Part shown: one piece after another, positions 1-5,390 of the stretch
Layout of the letters: each line of letters begins with the position of its first letter
Position numbering within the stretch: the first letter of the stretch is position 1
Assembly: GCA_031277445.1 (NCBI GenBank)
Contig: JAITMH010000163.1
Span: forward strand, 1 to 5,390
Reading direction: 5' to 3'
DNA from: Burkholderiales bacterium
Lineage (GTDB): Bacteria > Pseudomonadota > Gammaproteobacteria > Burkholderiales > Casimicrobiaceae
DNA length: 5,390 bases
Position numbers and translations under genes: made by a program
Notes under the pieces: generated by a model
Told to the model about the DNA's origin: nothing
The model's database searches: none
The model's input: only the letters and a program-made list of their open reading frames with translations

Positions 1-2
1 CG

Positions 3-2615
3 TTGTCGCTGGACACGGCGAACGGCAATGTGCGCTGGACGCACAAGCCGGGGGGCTTGCTCGTTCAGATCGACACGCTTCGTTTTTCCAACGCCGATGC
101 CGAGGGCGCGGTCAAAGGCGCCTGGCAAGCCAACGGCAGCGCCGGTGCCGCCGATCTGACGGCGCAACTGCAACAAGTGGTTGCCAGTAGTGTGCATCGC
201 TACATTCCGCATGTAGCCGGAGACGATGTTCGGGACTGGTTGCGTGAGAGTCTCAAGGAAGGCATGGCCAATCACGCCGAAATGGTTTTGAAAGGCGATC
301 TGGATCATTTTCCATTTTACGAAGGCAAGCACGGCAGCTTTGTGGTTGACGCGCACGCCTCGAATGTGCGAATGGTGTATGACCCTGAATGGCCGGCAAT
401 TGAAGGGATCGACGCCGATCTTCGTTTTGAGAATGAACGTTTGACCATCGTGGCCAAACGCGGCACGATTTTTGATGCGGCGTTAGGGCAGACACAAGCG
501 GTGATTCCCGATCTTGGCGCCGACCATCCGCACTTGCTGGTTGATGGTTCGGCCAGCGGCGCGGCTGCAACGTATTTGCGTTTTCTCAAAGAAAGTCCGG
601 TCGGCGGTTGGCTCGATCACATGCTGGCGGAGACGCGGGCAACAGGCGATGGCACGCTGACGCTGAAACTCGATATCCCGCTGGACGGCGATGAAGCGAG
701 CAAAGTCAGCGGCACGTTCAACCTTGCCGGCAACACGCTCGACATTCCGGGCGTACCGTTGCTGACTCAGGCACAAGGCGCCGTGAGTTTTACGGAGGAC
801 GACATCAAGGCGGACGCATTGAATTTTGAAGCGCTGGGAGGGGCGGGAACTCTGGCGTTGACATCGCGGGACGGCGGAATTGCATTGACGGGAACGGGAA
901 CGGCAAATCTTTCGGTGTTGCGCGAGAACCATTCGCTGCCGTTGCTTGAGCGCCTGTCGGGCATGACCCCCTGGCAGTTGACGCTCAACATCGGCGGCAG
1001 CGATAAAGGATTGCACTGGACGTTAACAACACCGCTGACGGGCGCAACCATCGAATTGCCCGAACCGTTTGGGAAAGAAGCAGAGGCGACGGCGCCGTTG
1101 CGAATCGTACACAATACGCTAACGACGGCAACGGCAGGAAAAGAAACAAATACGGAAGAACGCTGGCGGATCAATTACCGGTCTTCAGGCGAACCGCTGA
1201 CGCTTATCGCCAGGCGCGTTCCTGATGGTGCGACATGGAAACTGGAGCGTGCGCAGATCCATTTTGGCGAAACGGAAAATTCAACCGGTGTTGCGATACC
1301 GTCAACGCCCGGACTGTCGGTGCGTGGCGCGTTGACCCGTTTTGATATTGATCCCTGGCGTGTGTTGTACCAAACATTGCCGGACAATGAGGACGCCGCC
1401 TTAACGCTTGGCGACGTTACCGTCAACATCGGAACCTTGAAAGCGCTGGGACGGCAGTTGCATGATGTGCGGCTCTCGGCGCGCAAGGCGACGGGCATCT
1501 GGAACATTGATCTCGCCAGTCGTGAAGCCGAGGGACGCATTACCTGGGAACGCGCCGATACCAGCGGAACAATAAATGGTCGTCTGAAAGGAAACTTCTC
1601 GCGCCTGGTGTTTCCCGAAACGGGAGCATTGTCGCCCTGGGACGCACGTTTCATCGAAGGCGTTGAAGAAAAGAATGGCGGAGAGCAGAGCGCCCAGACC
1701 GTATTGGCATCCGGCAGCAACAACCCCTGGCCGGAGTTCGACTTCAAAATTGACCGCCTTTTTTATAAAGAAAACAACATAGGCCGTCTTTCCATTCAGG
1801 CGGAACCTCGCGGAACCGACTGGCACATGAAAAACGTCGTACTGTCCAATCCCGACGGTACGGTGACGGCGAACGGCTGGTGGCGTACCGCCAGACGGGA
1901 GCAGCGCACCGAAATCAATATCGAAACACAAGTCAGCGACGCCGAGAAGTTTCTGGAACATTTCGGTGTGCCGAAAAGCGTGATGGCCTCCGACGTGCGT
2001 CTGGATGGAACACTCTCTTGGGCCGATGCACCGAACGATTTCGACTTCGGCACGCTCGACGGTCATCTGACCCTGAGCGTCGGCAGAGGACGTTTCACCA
2101 AGATGGAGCCGGGAATCGGTCGCTTGTTGGGCGTGTTGTCGTTGCAAGCGTTACCGCGTCGGCTCACGCTGGATTTTCGTGATGTGTTCAGCGAAGGTTT
2201 CGCCTTCGATTCGATTACCGGAACCACCGAGATCAACGACGGTATTTTATACACCTCCGATTTGCTGATGAACGGCGCTTCCGCCAAAGTAAAACTGACC
2301 GGAACCGTCGATCTGGGCAAGGAAACGCAGGATTTGAACGTACACGTTCAACCCAGCCTGACCGACAGTTTGTCAGTGGGCGCGGCAGGAGCATCGGTGC
2401 TGCTGATGGCCAATCCCGTCGGCGCGGCGGCGGTCGGTGTCGGCGCGTTGGTCGGGCAGATGATACTCGGCAACCCCTTCGAAAAAATCTTCAGCTACGA
2501 ATATACGGTTAAAGGTTCATGGGACGATCCGACCGTCGAGAAAAAAACACGCGAAGGATTGCGGCTTCCACCGTCTGAAACGTTAACGTCCGGCGAAGCG
2601 GAACACGTGCAGTAG
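3..2615 (+). CDS. yhdP: YhdP family AsmA-like envelope protein, C-terminal part (5' end outside window)
   Basis: The frame is open from the left edge to TAG at 2613-2615, giving 870 residues. E. coli YhdP is about 1,266 residues, so some 400 residues, including the N-terminal membrane anchor, should lie upstream; the TTG at base 3 is not a real start. Family signs are visible at both ends. Residues 64-105 carry the pattern VHRYIP...WL...G...LKGDLDHFPF, followed by a YDPEWPAI segment near 126-133. Residues 704-740 carry GIGRLLGVLSLQALPRRLTLDF...SITG, and a Gly/Ala-rich hydrophobic stretch lies at about 791-820, followed by FEKIFSYEYTVKGSWDDPTVEK. The middle is beta-strand-like and rich in Gly, Thr and Leu, as expected of a long periplasmic groove. 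Known role: YhdP, with TamB and YdbH, supports phospholipid transport between inner and outer membranes. The next gene starts 252 bases downstream. The family call is secure; transport in this organism is inferred. Confidence 0.93.
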   Translation: MSLDTANGNVRWTHKPGGLLVQIDTLRFSNADAEGAVKGAWQANGSAGAADLTAQLQQVVASSVHRYIPHVAGDDVRDWLRESLKEGMANHAEMVLKGDLDHFPFYEGKHGSFVVDAHASNVRMVYDPEWPAIEGIDADLRFENERLTIVAKRGTIFDAALGQTQAVIPDLGADHPHLLVDGSASGAAATYLRFLKESPVGGWLDHMLAETRATGDGTLTLKLDIPLDGDEASKVSGTFNLAGNTLDIPGVPLLTQAQGAVSFTEDDIKADALNFEALGGAGTLALTSRDGGIALTGTGTANLSVLRENHSLPLLERLSGMTPWQLTLNIGGSDKGLHWTLTTPLTGATIELPEPFGKEAEATAPLRIVHNTLTTATAGKETNTEERWRINYRSSGEPLTLIARRVPDGATWKLERAQIHFGETENSTGVAIPSTPGLSVRGALTRFDIDPWRVLYQTLPDNEDAALTLGDVTVNIGTLKALGRQLHDVRLSARKATGIWNIDLASREAEGRITWERADTSGTINGRLKGNFSRLVFPETGALSPWDARFIEGVEEKNGGEQSAQTVLASGSNNPWPEFDFKIDRLFYKENNIGRLSIQAEPRGTDWHMKNVVLSNPDGTVTANGWWRTARREQRTEINIETQVSDAEKFLEHFGVPKSVMASDVRLDGTLSWADAPNDFDFGTLDGHLTLSVGRGRFTKMEPGIGRLLGVLSLQALPRRLTLDFRDVFSEGFAFDSITGTTEINDGILYTSDLLMNGASAKVKLTGTVDLGKETQDLNVHVQPSLTDSLSVGAAGASVLLMANPVGAAAVGVGALVGQMILGNPFEKIFSYEYTVKGSWDDPTVEKKTREGLRLPPSETLTSGEAEHVQ

Positions 2616-2651
2616 AAGCAAATACATTGGAGCGTTTTTGGTTTAAGCGGA

Positions 2652-2657
2652 TACAAT
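2652..2657 (+). promoter_or_regulatory. Possible -10 element upstream of the amidase gene
   Basis: TACAAT, within GATACAAT, lies 37 bases after the yhdP stop and just before the stem-loop block. It differs from TATAAT at one position. A TTGGAG at 2627-2632 could be a -35, but the 19-base spacing is long. If used, the transcript would carry a leader of about 200 bases containing all four hairpins. The same octamer GATACAAT occurs upstream of the third gene. This is motif resemblance only; read-through from yhdP is an equal alternative. Confidence 0.25.
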
Positions 2658-2683
2658 CCTGTAAAGAGATGCCGCGCTTTGCT

Positions 2684-2816
2684 CCCCTCTCCCCTTGTGG
2701 GAGAGGGGTCGGGGGAGAGGGGGAAAAACGGCTGCATATCCCTCTCTCCCGCCCCCCCGATCAAAAGCGCTTCGGGGGCAGGCTCTTCGGGGCACCCTCC
2801 CCCGCTAGGGGGGAGG
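2684..2816. repeat. Block of four adjacent palindromic stem-loops in the yhdP-amidase spacer
   Basis: Four inverted repeats follow one another. A: CCCCTCTCCC (2684-2693) pairs perfectly with 2699-2708 over a 5-base loop. B: 2710-2721 pairs with 2740-2751, 12 pairs with one G-T, over an 18-base loop. C: CCCCCGA (2754-2760) pairs with 2772-2778 over 11 bases. D: CCTCCCCC (2796-2803) pairs perfectly with 2809-2816 over 5 bases. One arm of each is C-rich and the other G-rich. They resemble the short extragenic palindromic repeats common in proteobacterial genomes. None is followed by a run of T on the + strand, so they are not canonical Rho-independent terminators. They could stabilise or attenuate a yhdP/amidase transcript, or be selfish repeat copies. 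The pairing is directly visible; the role is unknown. Confidence 0.8.
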
Positions 2817-2855
2817 TAGGGGAAAAAGTGTACGCAATTAAACCGAAACTTCGCC

Positions 2856-2861
2856 AGGAGG
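2856..2861 (+). promoter_or_regulatory. Strong ribosome binding site of the amidase gene
   Basis: AGGAGG ends 6 bases before ATG 2868. This near-consensus Shine-Dalgarno sequence decides the start. The in-frame ATG at 2877 (Met4) would be 15 bases away, too far for good use. Confidence 0.9.
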
Positions 2862-2867
2862 AAAGTC

Positions 2868-3686
2868 ATGCGAAATATGAACGTTGCGGCAGTGCAAATG
2901 GTGTCCGGTCCTGAGGTTGAGGAAAATCTTGTCACGGCGAAGCGTCTGATCGAAGTTGCCGTTGCAGAGGGCGCCGAACTGGTGTTGTTGCCCGAACATT
3001 TCGGGACATTGGGAGCGTCGTTGGCGGCGCGGTTGGCGGTTTACGAAAGCGATGGCGATGGCCCGCAACAGCGCTTCCTTTCAGAAATGGCGCGAACCCA
3101 CAAGATTTATCTGATCGGCGGTTGCGTTCCGATTCGTATTTGTGTTTCCGATGGACAAGACGCGCAACGCGCCAGAAGCGCCTGCCTTGTCTATGGGCCG
3201 GACGGCGAACGTGTCGCACGCTACGACAAAATCCATCTTTTCAAATTTTCCTATGGCGAAGAATCGTACGATGAGGCGGAATTGATCGAAGCCGGTGATG
3301 CGCCGGTGACCTTCGAAGCGCCGTGTGGGCGCACGGCCTTGTCGATTTGCTACGACCTGCGTTTCCCGGAACTTTATCGAAGCTTCGGAGACGTGGCGTT
3401 GACCGTTGTTCCCGCCGCGTTCACAGCAGTGACGGGTCACGCGCACTGGGAAGTGTTGCTTCGCGCACGCGCCATCGAAAACCAGTGCTACGTTCTTGCT
3501 TCGGGTCAAGGCGGCAACCATCCTAACGGACGTGAAACCTATGGACATTCGATGCTGATCGACCCATGGGGACATGTCGTGTCCTGCGTGCCGTACGGTG
3601 AGGGCGTGGCGGCAGGCACTGTCGATCTGGCGCGGATTGATGAAACGCGGGGCTGGTTACCGGCGTTGCAGCATCGGCGGTTGTAG
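2868..3686 (+). CDS. Carbon-nitrogen hydrolase, Nit branch (probable deaminated-glutathione-type amidase)
   Basis: A 272-residue protein, the normal length for single-domain Nit enzymes. The nitrilase-superfamily triad is complete: Glu43 in LVLLPEHF, Lys121 in RYDKIHLFKF, and nucleophile Cys161 in SICYDLRFPELYR. The GEESYDEA segment (130-137) holds a likely accessory Glu, and HWEVLLRARAIENQCYV (193-209) and YGHSMLIDPWG (225-235) are typical conserved strands. There is no signal peptide, so it should be cytosolic. Known for the family: these enzymes cleave C-N amide bonds through a thioester. The Nit1 group, including bacterial YbeM-like members, hydrolyses deaminated glutathione, a transamination by-product, while the Nit2 group are omega-amidases. 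The exact substrate is inferred. ATG 2868 is chosen because AGGAGG lies 6 bases upstream. Placement directly after yhdP matches the beta/gammaproteobacterial order yhdP-nit-tldD. The stop is TAG at 3684-3686. Confidence 0.92.
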   Translation: MRNMNVAAVQMVSGPEVEENLVTAKRLIEVAVAEGAELVLLPEHFGTLGASLAARLAVYESDGDGPQQRFLSEMARTHKIYLIGGCVPIRICVSDGQDAQRARSACLVYGPDGERVARYDKIHLFKFSYGEESYDEAELIEAGDAPVTFEAPCGRTALSICYDLRFPELYRSFGDVALTVVPAAFTAVTGHAHWEVLLRARAIENQCYVLASGQGGNHPNGRETYGHSMLIDPWGHVVSCVPYGEGVAAGTVDLARIDETRGWLPALQHRRL

Positions 3687-3690
3687 ATTT

Positions 3691-3708
3691 CACGCGGAGG
3701 CGCGGAGG
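3691..3708. repeat. CACGCGGAG-type repeat, copy 1
   Basis: CACGCGGAGGCGCGGAGG begins four bases after the amidase stop codon. Internally it is two GCGGAG(G) units in tandem. A second, slightly different copy lies at 3818-3836 in the same orientation. I know this as a motif often scattered in intergenic DNA of proteobacteria, but no function is visible here. Confidence 0.65.
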
Positions 3709-3720
3709 AAAAAGCTTTTA

Positions 3721-3747
3721 ACCACGAAAAACACGAAAATCACGAAG
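3721..3747. repeat. Three-unit 9-base tandem repeat (ANCACGAAR)
   Basis: The units are ACCACGAAA (3721-3729), AACACGAAA (3730-3738) and ATCACGAAG (3739-3747). Each keeps the core CACGAA at a 9-base period. Upstream is the AT palindrome AAAAGCTTTT (3710-3719). The array is too short and has no spacers, so it is not a CRISPR. It may be a dispersed simple-repeat family or a short iterated protein-binding site. Confidence 0.7.
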
Positions 3748-3777
3748 AAAATATCGTCTGCGCGAAACGAAGAATCG

Positions 3778-3809
3778 TAGGCTGGCGATGAGCGTAGCGA
3801 ATCCCAGCA
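3778..3809. repeat. Palindromic extragenic repeat with GCTGG/CCAGC arms
   Basis: GCTGG (3781-3785) pairs with CCAGC (3804-3808), and GAT (3787-3789) extends the stem with ATC (3801-3803), leaving C3786 bulged. The loop is the 11 bases GAGCGTAGCGA. This form (TAGG-arm, central AGCGTAGCG, arm) resembles a common short intergenic repeat of proteobacteria. There is no T-run after it. Confidence 0.6.
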
Positions 3810-3817
3810 TTTTACAT

Positions 3818-3836
3818 CACGCGGAGAACGCGGAGC
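3818..3836. repeat. CACGCGGAG-type repeat, copy 2
   Basis: CACGCGGAGAACGCGGAGC is the second copy of the element at 3691-3708. The two share the 9-base CACGCGGAG and a following CGCGGAG, and differ at the junction (G versus AA). With the first copy it brackets about 110 bases holding the tandem repeat and the hairpin. Confidence 0.65.
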
Positions 3837-3842
3837 AAAGCT

Positions 3843-3863
3843 CCCTCCCCTTCAAGGGGAGGG
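3843..3863. repeat. Perfect 10-bp C/G-rich palindrome
   Basis: CCCTCCCCTT (3843-3852) is the exact reverse complement of AAGGGGAGGG (3854-3863), with a single central base. It is of the same C-arm/G-arm type as hairpins A and D between yhdP and the amidase, so it probably belongs to the same dispersed repeat group. G-rich rather than T-rich sequence follows, so it is not a standard terminator. Confidence 0.75.
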
Positions 3864-3880
3864 TTGGGGTGGGGATGGGG
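3856..3880 (+). other. G-quadruplex-like run
   Basis: On the + strand there are five G-tracts of 3-4 bases: 3856-3859, 3861-3863, 3866-3869, 3871-3874 and 3877-3880, with 1-2 base spacers. This meets the usual G4 sequence pattern. It overlaps the right arm of the palindrome at 3843-3863, so quadruplex and hairpin would compete. It ends 24 bases before the possible -10 of the next gene. Folding is inferred from pattern only. Confidence 0.5.
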
Positions 3881-3903
3881 TTCTACTGGATTGCCGCCCA
3901 CGA

Positions 3904-3909
3904 TACAAT
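3904..3909 (+). promoter_or_regulatory. Possible -10 element of the third gene
   Basis: TACAAT, within GATACAAT, lies 26 bases before ATG 3936. A transcript starting near 3916 would have a short leader holding the ribosome site GGGAG. The base run 17 bases upstream (TTCTAC, 3881-3886) is a poor -35, so the promoter would be weak or depend on an activator. The call rests on position and hexamer match. Confidence 0.35.
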
Positions 3910-3922
3910 ATCGAATATCTTT

Positions 3923-3927
3923 GGGAG
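3923..3927 (+). promoter_or_regulatory. Ribosome binding site that sets the start of the third gene
   Basis: GGGAG ends 8 bases before ATG 3936. It favours this start over the in-frame TTG at 3864, which lies inside the G-rich repeat. Confidence 0.75.
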
Positions 3928-3935
3928 TAACCATC

Positions 3936-5297
3936 ATGCTATCTCGGATAGGACATATTCTCTGGAAGACCATAAAGTGGACGCTTCTCATCGCGGTACC
4001 GCTTTTTGCATTACTGGTATTGATCAACTGGCGTGACGAGGCATTGAGCGATGAAGCCCTCGCGCTTCTTGAAACGACGCTGATAGAAGTGCCGGACAAC
4101 GAAAACATCTTCGTGGCGATGGCAGGTTTTAACGCGCCGGAAGAAGATGATATTTTTGAGGCGGGTCGAAGGGAGATCGAAAAAATCAAATCGGAGAGCG
4201 TCAACGGTAAGGAGGTGACGATAGAACCGTCTAAAGAGAAAGGGGAGAAAAGAGAAAAGTTGCGCTGGCGGGAAGTGAAGCCCGCTTTTGATTGCGAATT
4301 CGACAAGAAAACGAATTTTTTGGAATGCGTTCGCTTCCAGAAAGAGCGCCTTGAGAAAACGTTGGTGGCGAACGAGACGTTTATCCGGCGCTATCGTCTT
4401 TTGCAAGAGCTGCCTCACTATGCGGTCCCTTTAGCCGCCCAAGATTGGGGCGCGTTAGAAAAAGGCCCTCTGGTAAGGCGTGTACAGACGTTGCTGATAG
4501 CACAATCCGTGCTGGAAGTGGCGGCAGGAAACGCCATAGAAGGGTTAACGTTTTTTAAACAAGATATGGCTCTCTGGCGCCGGAGCCTCGAAGGTAAAAG
4601 TAATGCGCCAGAAGGCGCGGTCGCTGTGACCATGATGACGAATGGTGTTATCGGGGTGAGCTTTTTGTTGTCGTCGCCATCCGTGGGCATTGAAGCGCAA
4701 GCATCGGAGTGGCGAGAAATGTTGGCGCCGCTGTCTCACAAACAAGCCCGTCTACGCCCAGTAGTTGAGGCAGAATTCAGATTTATACAAAAAAGTTTAT
4801 CGGAGGTGCCGCATAATCCTCCTGTGTATCGTCTCAATGCAACAAACAATCACCTTGTTCCGCTTTTTGAGACGTGGCTTACGTTAGTCGATCTTCCCTG
4901 GAAAAATTATATTGAACAACGCGATGAAGCAAGAGTGCTTTTGGCTGATTTGTATAAACCGAAAATCAATTGGGCTTATAACCCGATTGGCAAAATGTTG
5001 GGCAACATCGCGTATCAAAGCCTTGACAAGGTTGTTGATAATATGGCGGGAAGATTTCACGATAATAATGCCTATTTGAGGCTGGTTCGATTGCAGTTGG
5101 AGTTGCGCCTGGCAAAAATTCCTTCAGAAGAAATTCCGGCGTTTATCGAACAACTGGATGAACCGTATTGTGCGCCCTGTTCTGATTTTTCATGGGACGC
5201 CGAAACCCGCATGCTTTCGTTTCAGCCATACAACGAAAAGAATTTTACGCGCCACGCTTCCGCGTCGGTTTATGTGCCTGATGTCAGGGGTCCGTAG
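3936..5297 (+). CDS. Unrecognised single-pass membrane protein with two cysteine pairs
   Basis: I do not recognise this 453-residue protein. The start is ATG 3936, with GGGAG 8 bases upstream; a longer frame from TTG 3864 would only add 24 residues translated from repeat DNA (GWGWG...). Residues 1-14 carry Arg4, Lys11 and Lys14, and about 15-31 form one hydrophobic segment with no clear cleavage site. This predicts an N-in signal anchor with the rest in the periplasm. A short motif PDNENIFVAMAGFNAP (53-68) looks like a conserved family feature. Residues 78-112 are Lys/Glu-rich. The only cysteines I see are Cys120 and Cys131, and Cys412 and Cys415 (CAPC), all on the predicted periplasmic side and able to form disulfides. 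The middle (about 135-400) is mostly helical-looking, and the tail has WDAETRMLSFQPY (420-432). Base composition is lower in GC than its neighbours. The stop abuts a palindromic repeat. It is real by start signal, length and composition; its function is unknown. Confidence 0.85.
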   Translation: MLSRIGHILWKTIKWTLLIAVPLFALLVLINWRDEALSDEALALLETTLIEVPDNENIFVAMAGFNAPEEDDIFEAGRREIEKIKSESVNGKEVTIEPSKEKGEKREKLRWREVKPAFDCEFDKKTNFLECVRFQKERLEKTLVANETFIRRYRLLQELPHYAVPLAAQDWGALEKGPLVRRVQTLLIAQSVLEVAAGNAIEGLTFFKQDMALWRRSLEGKSNAPEGAVAVTMMTNGVIGVSFLLSSPSVGIEAQASEWREMLAPLSHKQARLRPVVEAEFRFIQKSLSEVPHNPPVYRLNATNNHLVPLFETWLTLVDLPWKNYIEQRDEARVLLADLYKPKINWAYNPIGKMLGNIAYQSLDKVVDNMAGRFHDNNAYLRLVRLQLELRLAKIPSEEIPAFIEQLDEPYCAPCSDFSWDAETRMLSFQPYNEKNFTRHASASVYVPDVRGP

Positions 5298-5328
5298 GGT
5301 GGGCAAAGGCCGTTAGGCCGTGCCCACC
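5298..5328. repeat. GGTGGGCA/TGCCCACC palindromic extragenic repeat
   Basis: GGTGGGCA (5298-5305) pairs with TGCCCACC (5321-5328), and GGCC (5308-5311) pairs with GGCC (5316-5319) over a GTTA loop, giving an 8+4 bp stem with a small internal loop. It begins on the first base after the stop codon of the third gene. The form TAGGGTGGGCA...TGCCCACC is one I associate with dispersed intergenic repeats in proteobacteria. It could stall or protect the 3' end of the message, but it lacks a T-run. Confidence 0.75.
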
Positions 5329-5330
5329 GT

Positions 5331-5354
5331 TCAGGTATCAGAGGTCAGGGATCA
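5331..5354. repeat. Short imperfect direct repeat in the 3' spacer
   Basis: TCAGGTATCA (5331-5340) and TCAGGGATCA (5345-5354) match at 9 of 10 bases with a 14-base period. The remaining bases to the right edge (5355-5390) show no reading frame or signal I can support beyond a small GGCA/TGCC foldback near 5368-5378. Confidence 0.45.
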
Positions 5355-5390
5355 CAAAGGCACGGGCGGCAGATTGCCTCCCCTTGTATT

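Noticed and set aside
483..1016. 177-codon open frame on the - strand inside yhdP
   Set aside because: The product is Arg/Gln/Cys-rich and low in plausibility, as expected of an antisense shadow; the sense strand has clear YhdP sequence.
1401..2147. 248-codon open frame on the - strand inside yhdP
   Set aside because: It lies fully antisense to a well-supported family protein, shows no family motif or ribosome site, and open antisense frames are common in GC-rich coding DNA.
2684..2816. Rho-independent terminator after yhdP
   Set aside because: The stems are strong, but none is followed by a T-run on either useful side, so a standard terminator cannot be claimed.
2627..2914. 95-codon + frame across the yhdP-amidase spacer
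   Set aside because: It starts at TTG without a ribosome site, is translated through four palindromic stems and overlaps the amidase start.
3721..3747. CRISPR array
   Set aside because: The units are 9 bases, contiguous and without spacers; no cas gene is present.
3864..3935. Upstream extension of the membrane protein to TTG 3864
   Set aside because: It would encode GWGWG from the G-rich repeat and precede the predicted anchor; ATG 3936 has a properly spaced GGGAG.
3788..4036. 82-codon + frame across the second spacer
   Set aside because: It is made mainly from repeat DNA and then the wrong frame of the membrane protein gene; there is no ribosome site.
5169..5180. Thioredoxin-like or cytochrome c CxxC active site
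   Set aside because: CAPC lies near the C-terminus without the surrounding thioredoxin fold pattern, and the residue after it is Ser, not the His needed for a CxxCH haem site.

Overview
The window looks like a piece of a Proteobacterial chromosome, most likely Betaproteobacteria. The reasons are a long YhdP-type AsmA-like protein followed on the same strand by a Nit-branch carbon-nitrogen hydrolase (a known beta/gammaproteobacterial neighbourhood), moderate-to-high GC in those two genes, strong Shine-Dalgarno sites, and intergenic gaps filled with short GC-rich palindromic and tandem repeats. The genus cannot be fixed from the sequence alone.

Layout, all genes on the + strand. (1) Bases 3-2615 are the C-terminal 870 codons of yhdP; its N-terminus lies outside the left edge. 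(2) Bases 2616-2867 are an intergenic spacer dominated by four consecutive stem-loops (2684-2816), with a possible -10 element before them and a strong ribosome binding site after them. (3) Bases 2868-3686 are a complete 272-residue nitrilase-superfamily amidase with an intact Glu-Lys-Cys triad. (4) Bases 3687-3935 are a 249-base spacer made almost wholly of short repeats of several kinds: two CACGCGGAG elements, a 9-base tandem repeat, a GCTGG/CCAGC hairpin, a 10-bp perfect C/G-rich palindrome and a G-quadruplex-like run. It ends in a short promoter-like leader. (5) Bases 3936-5297 are a 453-residue single-pass membrane protein I do not recognise. (6) Bases 5298-5390 start with a palindromic repeat that abuts the stop codon, then non-coding sequence to the edge.

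Functionally, YhdP is an inner-membrane-anchored, periplasm-spanning protein of the AsmA-like group implicated in phospholipid delivery to the outer membrane. The Nit-like enzyme is probably a cytosolic metabolite-repair amidase. They are neighbours by conserved gene order rather than by an obvious shared pathway. In many relatives tldD comes next; here that position holds repeats and an unknown, lower-GC membrane protein with two cysteine pairs. This third gene and the repeat-rich borders around it are the least ordinary part of the window. I see no evidence for a defence system, CRISPR array, transposase, tRNA or rRNA.
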